From Rostrohypoxylon terebratum (Eukaryota; Ascomycota; Sordariomycetes; Xylariales; Hypoxylaceae), in contig MU385924.1 in NCBI GenBank assembly GCA_022497145.1, forward strand, positions 107,419 to 171,418: 64,000 nucleotides of DNA, written 5' to 3'. Each line of letters opens with the position of its first letter. Within the stretch, counting starts at the first letter, position 1. The position numbers were made by a program, and so were the translations under genes. A model generated the notes under the pieces. That model saw nothing but the letters and a program-made list of their open reading frames with translations. It searched no databases and was not told where the DNA came from. Positions 36,501 to 48,337 of the stretch are shown here, in pieces.

Positions 36501-38766
36501 ACTGTGGCCATCGTGCGGTCGTCAAAACTAACGCGGACCGACTTCTTACGTTGGACTGTAGTTTCATCTTGCTGATGAGGTGAAGCGCCACGGGATCCCG
36601 ACATATCCGAGCTCTTATCTGATGGTGAGGTTTCCCTTCGTGTTGGACTAGTATGCTTCAGCGCAGACTTGATAGGCGAGGCAGATCTTGGCAACGGAGT
36701 GTGGCGCACTGCCAGGTTGTCTGAAGGGGCTGCTGAAAAATGGGCTTGACGAGCGGGACTATTCGAAGTGGAGCGCCGTATGCTACCCCCTTCCCGAGAT
36801 AATTCAAGAACCGGTTTGTTGCCGGCGATGGCCGCCTTTTTCTCTGTTGAGTTATCAAGATGTGCTTTAACTTGTTGGGGACCCTTCACAGCGGATGATG
36901 TTGGATGAACCGTCTCTCCCGTTTCTTGTATAAGAAGTTGGGCATGATTTGGTTGTTCGTATACAGACTGCCTCGTTGGAACTGCATCCAGCGCGTCGTT
37001 AACCTTCTGAGATGACCGGGGGACATCATCAACTTCTTCGGGTACCTCCTCAGGCCGTTGTCCGGGAGCTACTTTTTGTACCGAAACGCGGTTGACTGGG
37101 GACCTCATGCTCGAGTCGTGGGGAGTAGACTGAGACGGAGGTGGGCTCCCTGAATCCTGTAGGCCTTGTTGTTGGAACGGCTGATTTCTCTCTAATTCAT
37201 CTTGATACTGCCTTGGGGTTTCTTCCGCCGTGATAATAGCCTTTACCGCAGGTTCTTCCAATAGTTGTAACTCCTCCTTCGTCGGCAACGCTTCGAGGAC
37301 TGGCTGTTCTCGTCTCGGTAGGCCGCGTTCACCCGCATCAGGGTCGGTCGTAGTACCCCTAACTCTCGCAACTGTTGCTTTTGCTGATTGACCGTCTTCT
37401 TTCTGGGACCCTGCGTATTTCTTCTTTTTCGGTTGTTTCTCTGCGGCCTCCTTGTTGTAGTATTCAGTATTGTCAACTATTGTTCTCGGAACCATCCGCC
37501 TAGAGTTTCGGTCGTACACCATCTGCTGGTCAGACTTTCCGCTCCCGATCGACGACATGGAGGCTCTATTCGATCTCGGTGGAGAGGCTGGTGTTCGAGC
37601 GGGTGGGCCGGGAAGTTGAGGTGCCTGAGGTGCTTTAGCAGAGCTAGGGGACGCGGGTGGCGACTGGGCTCGGAACGCGGTCGGATATGAGAAGTTCACT
37701 AAAGAGCTTCGGCTATCGGGTCTCTGGTTTACAGAAGCAACGCCTAGAGGCTTTTGAAGATGGGGCTTGTTGGTTTTCATCGGCGCATCAGATATTCTGA
37801 CATTTTTCGGATCGCCTGACGGTTCGGTATACCACGACGGATGTCCATTCTTCATCTTCTGAGATGCAGTTCGGAAAGCTTGCATTCCTACCCCTGGCGA
37901 AGATACGCTTGCCGACTTCTCATGACCCGCTGGTATTTGCGGAACTGGAGGATGCTCTTCCGTCGCGTGTATCGAACCATTTCGACGAGGAGAAGGACTT
38001 CGAAAAGAACGTTCCGCCATGCTTCCCGAACTGCCCTTTCTCTGCAGTTGCGCAATCGGACGCGAGCCAGTGGTACCCGTGCTAGCGCTACCTGCCGAGG
38101 AAACCGAAGCACTTCGACGCATCGTCCGTTTCGTTTGAACTTCGCCTACATTCGTCGGTGTGTGAGGGCGCGCCCGGAGCGCAGCCGCGGCCGCAGCCGA
38201 CGACAGCGATCTCCTAGGTTTTTGGTTTGAGGCAGACATGAAGGCGGTTGCGGCAGCTGATGCAGCATTGGGGTTTGCGGTCGCGGAGTTTAGGGGCTGA
38301 GAAGAAACATCAAGATTGATTAGTATGGTATTATGAGATGAGCACTAGAGAAGAGGTAAAAGAGGTAAAGAGGTAAAGCATGTTGGTAGCAATGAGTTAG
38401 TATCATCATCATTATGAATGAATCGCCGGTAAGGCCTAATGGAAGAACCAGCGCTACTCATTAACCAACCACGAAGCACCTTGAAAGACATTGACTCCTA
38501 GTGCCAGCATAGGAATAAAGAAGCACGAGTCATGTACTTAAGGTAATTGGGATATGGGGCTGTGAGACAGTGGAATGTGATGGCTTGGTTAAATAAATTG
38601 ATAAAATCGAAGGCAAGTTAAAAGAAAAGACATTGTCTGATCTGAAGAATTAAGAATAATTTAAGAATAACCGAATAAACCTTTAATAGAACCTTAGAAT
38701 AAGAATAAGAATAAAAATCAAACTTACAGGGTTAGGAGGCCGATGCCTCCGCGAGCTGCCAAACAT
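33587..38766 (-). CDS. very large disordered protein, possible Seg1/SegA-like eisosome organiser
   Basis: Two minus-strand exons: 38728-38766 (13 codons, MFGSSRRHRPPNP) and 33587-38296, joined across a 431-nt intron, give 1582 aa. The N-terminus after the join reads PLNSATANPNAASAAATAF, then SLSSAAAAAALRARPHTPTN, a strongly patterned start I associate with a conserved ascomycete family. The body is Ser/Pro/Arg-rich and disordered with acidic SSDEGED/SSDED patches and a polyglutamine run, and the protein ends in a basic cluster (KKKKKFGALRRMFRLDD) suited to membrane or partner binding. The NPNA-Ala-rich N-terminus and size resemble Seg1/SegA, which shapes eisosomes at the plasma membrane, but this is from memory and unproven. 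The tiny first exon is supported by a good donor (CCT|GTAAGT) and a preserved frame. Confidence 0.85.
35208..35240 (-). repeat. CAG/CAA repeat encoding polyglutamine
   Basis: About ten consecutive Gln codons (mixed CAG and CAA) lie inside the large disordered protein, after a Lys-rich stretch. Length variation between strains would be expected. Confidence 0.85.
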
Positions 38767-40650
38767 CTTAACTGAATGACCAGATCACTCGCAGGCTCTA
38801 AGGCCTGGGGGAGCATCGACTATAATAGAGACAGCATGGAATACAATTTATCAACTATTGATTATGGTGCTGTATGTGGATGTAAATTCTGTTGAAGAAT
38901 CGAAATGGAAATAAAGTACGAAGTATCGCGAAGTATAAGGCTATACCGGGATCCAAACGGGTGTTTGCGTGGATGAACGCGGGAAAAACGTTGTAAGGCG
39001 ATAGGGACTTATTAGGGACTTGGGAACTTGGGGACTTGGAATGAGATTTACCGGCGCGATGGAACAAAAAAAAGAGACTTTTGGAGCTTCCTTCAGGAAC
39101 GGGGATCTTAAAAAGATTAACATTAAGGTTAAGGTATGATGACAACACCCCAGCCTAGTGACTAAGCCATACCTATTAGTACCTACTATGTACAGAGTAT
39201 TAGAGGCTAGCATTAATACACTACACCTGCGCAATCCACCTAGCACTTGTCGCTAGCTATAATTACCCAAATTAAGGATAATGTGCCTTCCTAACAGTCC
39301 ACTTCTCCTACATAACTGCACACCTAGGTGTGTATTTCCTATTTTGTCTCTATTGCATTATAGGTACTATTACCTAGTAGTATCTACCTAGTATCATCAG
39401 TCTCGTGGGACCATTGAGATCCTGGAAAGCATTCGATTCGATGAGACCGCGATATCCAATAGATTGATCGCATGACGGCATTACTTGATAAGTTTGTGGC
39501 TTGTAGTCAGTCTGTCAGATTATAGCGATGTATGAAATGACCCAGCAACATGGAAGTAGGAATACTAGGTACGTAGTACCTGGCCGACGTACAATGTACA
39601 TAAACTAGTACGTACCTACGTGTATAAATCAATCAATAGTTTCATAATCCTATATGCGCTGAGAAAAGTACCCAGTGTGCATGAACCTGTGGACGTGGCC
39701 CAATTTCAACCCGCAAAGACTCCATCTCCTGTGACGTCATCTAAATGGACAACGCGATTATACGTGAGCGCAAAATACGTGGTCCATCTATTCAGCATAT
39801 CACTCGTCGTAAAACCCCCTTCAACTCTTTCGAGAGTTCAATGACTGGTACCGCACAACTTCAAGGTATTTACGGTTCCTGGAACGCAAGTATGCATATA
39901 TGTAGGTACAATTTCATGTTACATATCGTGGATCTGTGCTACGTATTAGCTTACATAAGATAGGGGAAAGCCACATTGTGCGCTGTCGTACTATGTTGGC
40001 TGCCTCTGGTCACGGAAGCTTGGTTTTCGCCTGAGAATAGCATTATTGGTGAATATGCGCTTATTCGTGCCAATTCAATGTAATGCGACTGTGTAAGAGC
40101 ACCAAGCAGAGTAGAAAGTAGATACATGTGAGGTGTAAGGTCGATACGCTCTATGATCTATCTGGTCTAGAGGCCTCGAGGCAGTTCTATCAATAAAGTT
40201 GCCTGAGGGCAATGCTGATCATAGCGCTCACAATGCAAACTGTCTTTATGTTCCGCATCCGCTGGTATCGAATTCGATAAACCATTAGCTTTCAACTTCG
40301 AGAACCCCCTGCCCATTCTAACCCATAATAATCGTTCCCTATTACACCTAATACTCTCGGATTGGAACGGAATGAACGCACTGAAATCCCAGAGAAAGGT
40401 GCGCGGGTTAATTAGTTTTTTTTGTTGCGAATAGGACAGATTGGTTGAATGGGATAGCGAGTAAACGCAATTAACGGCGATTGTAGTTGGAATAGACGTT
40501 GATGAGGTATCGTATCTAGGTTACAATGTGCCTTAGGAACTTGATGACAGAGAACCATTTCGGCGATGCAATGAGAGTAGAGAACAATGCTAAGATCAAT
40601 GCTAAGATACCGAATATCCCGATTAATCCAGGGTAGCAGCAAGTTATGGG
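38767..40650. other. intergenic region
   Basis: This is 1.9 kb between the start of the large disordered protein and the 3' end of the uncharacterised gene. It holds short AT-rich and CCTAGGTA-like motifs and no frame with domain content. Confidence 0.5.
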
Positions 40651-42574
40651 TCAATAACCGCCATGCTTTTCTTTGGATTCCACTCGAGAGCCGCCTCTGC
40701 CTCCACGGGTTGGCGCAACGGCGGGAGTTGCGCCTGGTGGCTCCACCTCTGGGCCGTGCTCCTCGTAATGATCCTCCGAGTCATAACCCAGATCCTCCTG
40801 GTCCTCCTCGTGAATTTGACGCTGGTGCAGAGCCTGATCTTCGTCATGATCATTGGGCGCAGCTTGGTGCTGAGAAGTCTGCTGTCCGGATGTCGCGTGA
40901 CGATCTACGGAGGCAGGGTTGTTCTTCGCAGACATTTTGTTTGCTTTCTTGCCCTTGCGCGACTTCATCTTTGCTTTCTCCAGCAGTCGACGGCGTTCTG
41001 CTTCTTCTCGACGTCGCCGGCGATCTTTGATCTCATATTGCCGAATGAGGGCTTCAGGGGCGTGACCGAAGATCCGCTCGTACTCACAAAATTCGCAAAT
41101 CCAGATATCATCCGCTGCCGGTGGGTGGTGGAAATTCTGAAACGCTGTTTCTCGACGACGCTGCTTAGCTGCTAGTAGAAGTGAGTTGCCACGACGCTTC
41201 GGTTTCTTCGGAGCTGCGTTCGTTTGGCTTGAACCTCTACCCGCCTCATTGCCCATCACATTGCCTCCCGACGGCGTGTCTCCTGATCCGGCAGAAGACA
41301 CCGCAGATCCATTTGGAGCAGAACCTGTGACACCCATGCCTCCGGCATTTGACATTGCGCGAGACGATCGGCTGAAGGGATGATTTCTACTAAAGTTAGA
41401 AGGCACCGGGTCTGATCCTGGCCAGGAGACAGGATTCTGCGAATCGAATGTGAAAGTAAACTGCGCTGATGTGGGACTGGGCTTTGTAGAAGTTTCCTGG
41501 TGTAGGAGACTTATATTCTCTTGGCCTGGTGGCACCTGAAGCTTCTCGGCGCTTGCTATGGCACTAGAGATGATGCCGGAATTCTCAACTAAATAGTAGT
41601 GAAATAATGTTAGCAAAAAGGTTTCGGAATGGCGTATTGGCGTTTAAGTTGATGTTAATTAATATTGTTTCCCCGCCACCAGAGATAACTTGAAAAATCA
41701 TGTTGGCCTACAAATCTACAAAAGGAAAAAGAAGAGATAGCGTAGGAAAAATTGACAGTTTCATGAAAGCTAACTTACCAGCAGGTGAGGAAGGATACTG
41801 GATACTCCCCGGTCTAAGCTTATTAGAGTTCCGGTTGCCCCAGTTGCTGTTTGGGTCTGATAGAGCACGCAGTGGGCTCCTACCGTTGCGTGTTCGACCG
41901 TACCTGCCTCTACCAGGACCGGAAAGACCTTGAGCACCCGCAATCGCGCCCCCCGATTGATAGTAAGGTGTGGAAGCAACACCTGACGCATCCAAAGATC
42001 CGTCATCAGCCGCTGACGTAGGCGACGAAACTCCTAGAGACCCTATATCGTTAAGCACGTGAGTTCCATTTAAAATGGTTTCGCCTGCGGTCGGAATTTT
42101 CCTTTTCTTCTTGTTATTGCTATTTTCGAATGAATCATAGCCATCCACAGAAGATGCAGTTGAAGGTGGGGGCTGCGAATTCGGTTGTCGAGGCTGACTC
42201 TGCCGCAGCGGGGCACGAACCGCATGGCCCGGCGAATCGTGGAGGGGTCGCGAGATGAGAGCTCTGCGTGCTTGTCCCATTAATGACTGGTCATCTTGCT
42301 CGACACCCATGCCATTTCTGCGCGCGCTCGCCTCTTGTCCCAATTCCGCTACATTTTCTCGATGTGCAACGTTCGGAGAATCACCTCCTCCTAATGATGC
42401 CAAATCTTCCTTGGAATTGTACGGATACACGAATAGAGGAGCTGTAGTCTGAGGTGCTGGAGGATATTGAATACTATCCGCAACATCGGGCGACAGTCGC
42501 TCGCGCAATCGACGTTTCGGAAGAGGTCGAATAGGTCGATCCGGGTACAACGAGGAAGATGATTCGGGAGACAT
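40651..42574 (-). CDS. conserved-looking fungal protein of unknown function
   Basis: Two minus-strand exons, 41779-42574 and 40651-41588, with a 190-nt intron (phase 1 join), give 577 aa. The N-terminal part (MSPESSSSLYPDRPIRPLPK then RRLRERLSPDVADSI) and a C-terminal block around residue 428 (DDIWICEFCEYERIFGHAPE, with a C-x2-C pair, followed by a long Arg/Glu/Lys-rich helix) look like conserved segments in a disordered background. I do not recognise a function; nuclear localisation is plausible from the basic helix. The start is uncertain: a good acceptor (GATGCAG) at 42594/42595 precedes in-frame codons GQLKLEN. A donor at 42898 after ATGG at 42899-42902 would create a 4-nt first coding exon. 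Confidence 0.75.
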
Positions 42575-45570
42575 ATTTTCTAATTTTAATTGACCTGCAT
42601 CGCAAAAGAAGCGCAAAATGATTAGCCAAAATGTCTTGACCACAGATACGAAGTAGAGTTTCATGACAACAAAAGAAATATAAAGGGTTCTTGATGTGTA
42701 TGAGATGGTGTTTGCGGATGTCAGTTTGTCAGAAATTGGGTTATTTGTTTCCACCACAGCAATGCGAAAGGAAGCATTGAGGACAAATTCCCATAACCAT
42801 GGGAAATCAGATCCAACCCGCAATTTATTGCAGGCCGACAAGTGGCATTGGGCGTCTTCTTTAATCCAACATCTTCAGGCATTGAAAAGTCAACATACCC
42901 ATCACATCCCGTTATTACAATTGTAACACCGACAGCCCAGCTGCCACTTCAAATGAATCTCGCTCGTCACGTCTACTTAAAGCAAATGTGGATTATTTGC
43001 GCTGGGGTTCTATCGTATGGATTGATCGAAATGGGCTCGAAGACGGCGAGGACACAGTTTCGTAATTCAACTCGTTCGAAGCGACCTTCTCCTTTTTCTA
43101 CATATTTGTTGACCACATTAACACACAAACTCCCCAAAAAACAGTAGTCAATTCTATCGAAAGCAGTTATGTAATGTTTAAGTAGGAAGTGCTACTTAGC
43201 CCTCTCTGTAAGTGTACCACTACTAAGTGAAAGCAGAAAACACTCAGGAGGTGGTCTGGACATACAGAAATAGTAGCCTTAGAGCCCACAGAACTGGTTT
43301 GAGGGTCGAGGTTGTTGTTGGTGGGTTTGGATGACCAATGCAACCCACAACAAGTCCGAGACGTCCAGTGTCCAGTATTCAAGATGCTCTCCTTTCTGGT
43401 GGGATAATCGGCACCGGCACAGGTACAGACAGGAAATGAGTTTAAAGAATACGGGATCGTCCTCGTACGGGCAGAGAGGGAATCCGGATGTCGAGACAAT
43501 TGTATGCAAAGACTTTATAGAAGCAAATGCCAAATGTCAAATGCGAAGATGGTTGTTTTTTTTGGTTGTTCAGTTCCAGGAATCAAGGTTGTAGTAAGGA
43601 TGAGAAAGAACCAGAATGGATGTTTCTAATAAGTCTCGGCAACGATGAATAAAGTGGCAGGTACCTTACAAGGTAAGAAGATCAGTAAAGTTGTGCTAGT
43701 TGTGCTGGCGATATGTAATTGATTGAGGGATGGCAATGGAAACCCAGCGTCCACGGTGCCACAAACCACAGAAAAGGGTACGACACATGTAACTGTACGA
43801 AATACAAGGGCCAATCAACCCTGATTCTACCCCATTAGTAATGTAAGTCAGGTACCTAGTACAGCGTACATAACTAGTGAAGGTACGTGACCGGTCATAA
43901 CCAAGCCAACAGCGACTGACAAACAGGGAGTCAGATTGGCTGAAATCTTATGCAGGCACTTGTACGCAGTACTAGGTATTTGCCCTCCACCACATGACAT
44001 AATTGCGTACTGCACCTACCTTTGAATCTCTGAGGTAAGGTTTCTTCAACCAAATCTAAATCGATGATTGTTTTGAATTATTTTCTTATTTTTTTTTTCT
44101 ATTTCCCCATTTCATCTATTCATTCTTCCAACTCATGGATGATTAGAGAGCTTAATCATCTAAACTCAAATCCGTTGCGCAGGTAAGTACGCAAGACGGG
44201 ATTCAGTGGGATGACTGGATTGCTTTAATCAATCCCAAACCTCCGGAGCAATATTTTTCATCGGACTCTACACCAGATACTGTTACTGGCGTGTGACCAA
44301 TAACACAGCCATCAACTCAATCCACCGAGGGGAAGGGGACTATGAACCGCATGGGCAATTTCAATATTGGATGAGTGGAATATTGGAATATTGGATACTG
44401 GATGTATTACATAAGAAATCTACATCATGTGGGAATTCAAGGTTCCAATACCCATACCTACTAGGTATACCTATACCCTTGGACCTAGGTATCGATACCT
44501 AAAAGAATTATTCGAAAAAAAAAAACCCAGCCATTTAAACGCAATGAATATTCCAATCGGGCAAAATACGGTACGAATAGTTTATTCGACAAACTGTGCC
44601 CCGCGCTTCACCTGAGCAAAATGAAAAAAAAGGAATGGAATAAGTGGAAAGGACGGACCGATGGAACCCCGATACTTGCTTGAGCCATACAGAAGGCTTG
44701 AAGCAGGGAAAGCAGAGAAGCAAGGAGCAAGCCATGAGGAGCGATACTCTAAGCCCGGATCAATTGGGGATTAAAGCTATTAGGAATTAACCCGAAAGAG
44801 AGAAAAAAGAAAGCACTAGCTGCCGGGGGTCCCTGTTCAGAGTTTAGACTGGTGGACCAGCTGGACCAGTTAGACCACTGGACCACTGGACCACTAGGCA
44901 CTGGGACACACTGGGACACACTGAGATGGACTGGTCGCTGGTCGCGCGAGTCTTTGCCCGCGCCGAGCGAGGGCCAAGCTAGCAGGCTAGGAACAATACC
45001 TAGTACCTAAATACTTTCTAGTAACAATGTTGCTACTGCTACCAACTGCTACCAGACTGCTACTTTCTCTCTCCAAAAAAAGTGACATTACACTTCCGTT
45101 CGCCTTCACCAACGCTACTAACTCTTTTTTTTTCCCCTTCACCTTTTTACCCTTTCCCACCTTGTTATCTCTCTCACCTCAAGCTGCGTCTACCTTTTCG
45201 AATATCGAATTCAGTCATGATAGCCTTGAAGGGATACCTGCAAGCTTCTTATCCTCTCTACTCTGACCTCGCGTAGCCAGAATTCTCCTCACGAAGCTCC
45301 TCTGCGGTCGCCTAGCACTCGTCTCTGGTCTGGTCTTCTCGCCCTCATCCAACCACCTCCGCTTCTCCTACTCTTTGTCGCGACCAATCACTTCCAACCT
45401 GCTCTAATCTCTATTCAGAATTAAAGAGATTCTTTTCCAATTACATCCTCTACTAAGATCGCCCTCGTGTTTATCCACTCTTCTCTTCAACAAAACCAAA
45501 ACCCCTCCTCGCTCTCGGTCTCATTTCGACTAATCGCCTGCACCTACGCCTGCACCTACGCTACAAAGCG
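42575..45570. other. intergenic region between divergent genes
   Basis: This is 3 kb holding the upstream regions of the uncharacterised protein (left) and the PHD gene (right). A degenerate GGACCACT-type minisatellite lies at 44848-44938. The 500 bases before 45571 are a CT-rich leader (TCTCTCTCC, CTTCTCC). No other gene is supported. Confidence 0.5.
44848..44938. repeat. degenerate minisatellite (CTGGACCA / CTGGGACACA units)
   Basis: About nine related 8-10 bp units run head to tail: first CTGGACCAG/ACTGGACC copies, then two ACACTGGG copies, then ACTGGTCG variants. Confidence 0.75.
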
Positions 45571-47781
45571 ATGGCCGGTGCTTCTCCGACTAGACGCTCT
45601 TCTCGCGCGCGAACTACTCAATCCCAATCCAACAATTCCTCAAGTGCGTCCAGTGCATCTGGCCGTGCTGAACGAAGCACAAGGGCGTTTACCAAGACCG
45701 GCTCTCCTCAAAAATCTACCGGCAGTGGGTCTCTCTCATCAGAGCCACCCGAAGATTCCACAACTACGACCAACGACGATACCATCCTACGTCGACGAAG
45801 CACGCGCGGTAAAGACGACGATCGCGAAAAACATTCCAAATCAGAATTACTCGACATGGCACCTGTCGGCGACGAGATCCAAGAAGAGGACGAGGCCGTC
45901 CGCTGCATTTGCGGCCACGACGAATACCCAGGGCCACCTCCTTTCGACGAGGACTCGAAGCATACCTTAAAGGATGCAATTGATCATGAAAGAATATTTG
46001 CCATCGAGGTCACCGACGACATGGCTGGCTTTTTCGTACAATGCGAGATTTGCAATACATGGCAACACGGCGCTTGTGTTGGCTTTACGGAAGAGTCGAA
46101 TCCGGAAGATGTTCAGTACTTTTGCGAAAAGTGCAGAAAGGACTTACATAAAATATTTACGGCGAGCAATGGGTGAGTCTCATCATCGAATTATCGAGTC
46201 ATGGGGGCAAGTAGGGGCAAGTAGGGGCAGAATTGATGCTGGTCGCTTTTGGGTGGCCGGCCCTTCAGCTGCGGCGGAGTGCTGACGGTCGCGCCTTTGC
46301 CGATCATGCATCCCCAACTGTGTCTTCTCTTTCTCCCTTCTACATACCCAACTCCGCCGTCACCAACTGCACCAACTGCACCAACTGCACCCTCAATTTA
46401 CTATGCTAATATTATGCCACCCAGACAAAAATATTCCATTTTTCTCCCTATCCACCGATCCTCTCGAGCCGCCTCGCGGGCCACTTCCACGGCTAAGGAT
46501 GGTGCGCAATCTCCTAAGGGTACTTCTACCAAAAACTCACGTTCTTCAGCTGCCGCGCATACCTCCAAACGACGCTCTACCATGAACAGCCGAGATGCTG
46601 CTTATGATGAAGAGGAACAGCTACGACGGGCAATTGAAGCGAGCAAGGAAGATGCAATTCCCGAAGTTGCAGAACCTCCGACAAGGCGCCCGAAACGAGG
46701 CAGAGATGACAGCGAGGAGTATGCTCCCGATTCGAACAACAAAACCCATAACACCGACTCACAAGCATATAGGAAGGTCGAGGGTATTAAGCGACAACGG
46801 ACAAATTCGAAATCTCCCTCTCCCAAAATTGAAAGGCCTCAATCTGTCCCTCCTGAGGAATCCGAAGATGAATCTGCCGTTCGAAATGGATCGTCTAAGA
46901 AATCTCGGAACGCCGCTCGAAATCAGCGTGAAAGGGCTGAGAGAGACGAGCGGCGTGAAGAGCAAGAACGAAAACGAGCTGAAGCTGCTAACAAGCGAAA
47001 AGGCCGTGCCGAACGTCGCCGAGCTGACGGTAATTTCTTCATATTTCCGAGCGAGGTGAAACAAAAAGCTGACTTAGACATAGACTCTGACCCCTCGGAA
47101 GAAATACCTTTATCAGTTCGTGCGGCAGCAAATAGAACTACAGAATCAGCGCAGCCCCCAGAACCTCCAGCATCGTCGCAGCCTGCTCCAGACACCCCTC
47201 CCGCCGCTCCAGCTCCCACACATTCACATAAGAAGAAGGCGACCAACCAGAAAAAAAAGGGACGGAATCAGTATACTAAGGACCGTGATAACCGTGACCA
47301 CGACGAATCGCCGGCAAGGTCAGTGTCGCGTGATATTACTAGAAACGCCGACGAAAATGGAACAACCCATACCAAATCAGGCCAGGAAACCACTGGCAAG
47401 CAGAGCAAGTCTAAAGGTGGCATGAGCTCTAGGATCACCATGACAGATATGAAACGCCGCGCCAATAATATCTTAGAATACATTACCCGGACGCAGGTCG
47501 AACTGGCAAACGAGCCACTATCGGGATCAGTGGACAATGCGCAACCTAACAAGGACAGTAATGGACCTGTCAATGGAGTTCCTTCAATCAAGGTCAACGG
47601 CGACAGCGATAAAAAGCTAGAAGACAGCAATAAAAACGCCAGCGGGCCGACAAGCAACGGTACTAACAACGGTACTCACAATAATGCCTTACCGCTAAAG
47701 GATTTTAAGGAGATGTCCTGCATTGAAATGATGGACATCTTGACCCGAGATTTAATGAAATGGCAGCAAGAGTTTGTTTGA
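45571..47781 (+). CDS. CTI6-like: PHD-finger protein, Cti6-like subunit of the Rpd3L histone deacetylase complex
   Basis: Two exons, 45571-46172 and 46425-47781, with a 252-nt intron (phase 2 join) give 652 aa. After a Ser/Arg-rich N-terminus comes a C4HC3 PHD finger from about residue 111 (RCICGHDE) to 190 (FVQCEICNTWQHGACVGF then YFCEKCRKD), followed by a long charged region with KRGRDDSEEYAP and an Arg/Glu-rich helix. Cti6 reads histone H3K4 methylation for Rpd3L-linked repression; the role here is by homology. The initiation ATG follows a long CT-rich leader. The intron holds two minisatellites and a CTATGCTAAT branch-like site. Alternatives are other Cti6/Bye1-type PHD proteins. Confidence 0.85.
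46204..46229. repeat. intronic 10-mer repeat (GGGGCAAGTA)x2.6
   Basis: Consecutive GGGGCAAGTA units lie 30 nt into the intron of the PHD gene. Each unit contains a GT that a misreading spliceosome could use. Confidence 0.8.
46361..46391. repeat. intronic 9-mer repeat (CACCAACTG)x3.4
   Basis: Three perfect nonamers plus four bases lie just before the branch region of the PHD gene intron. Confidence 0.85.
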
Positions 47782-48337
47782 CACAAATCAGCCATGATCT
47801 CGTCGCACCTATTACAGAGGACCTAATCGGCGTTCCAAGGTTGGCTTCCCATCTCTGGCTTACATCTCTGGCTTACATATTACGGCGTTATCTTCCAACA
47901 GTTGGAAGAACAATGGGAGTGTGTTTTTTTCTTCTGATTTCAACGATAAAAGGCTCGAATTAGGGTTCCGTGTGTAGAATTGCTTGTGCTCACGAAAAGT
48001 CGAGTGGGTTGATGGGGGGGAGTTCTCGGATTTCGAAGGGCACGGATATTTGGGAGTGGGTTATGATTTCTGATATTTACCGGCGCGGCGCTGTATCTAC
48101 CTTATACCCCGGATATCTATATCACCTGGTACGTCGCCAGTGTAAATATTAGGTACAACATAATGTACAATGTCAACATGTTTTATCAATACCAGCGCCG
48201 ATACCTATTTGTCTGCATATCTCTTGCGTTTTCCTTCCTTCAGATCTTAGACAGACATAATCCTTCTACCTGCCCTTTAGTCGGATGCTCGTGTCACATC
48301 ATCTTACCATCGTATTTATAATGTTTAAGTGATCAGC
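47782..48337. other. convergent intergenic region
   Basis: This is 556 bases between the 3' ends of the PHD and Mtg1 genes; no coding content is seen. Confidence 0.5.
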
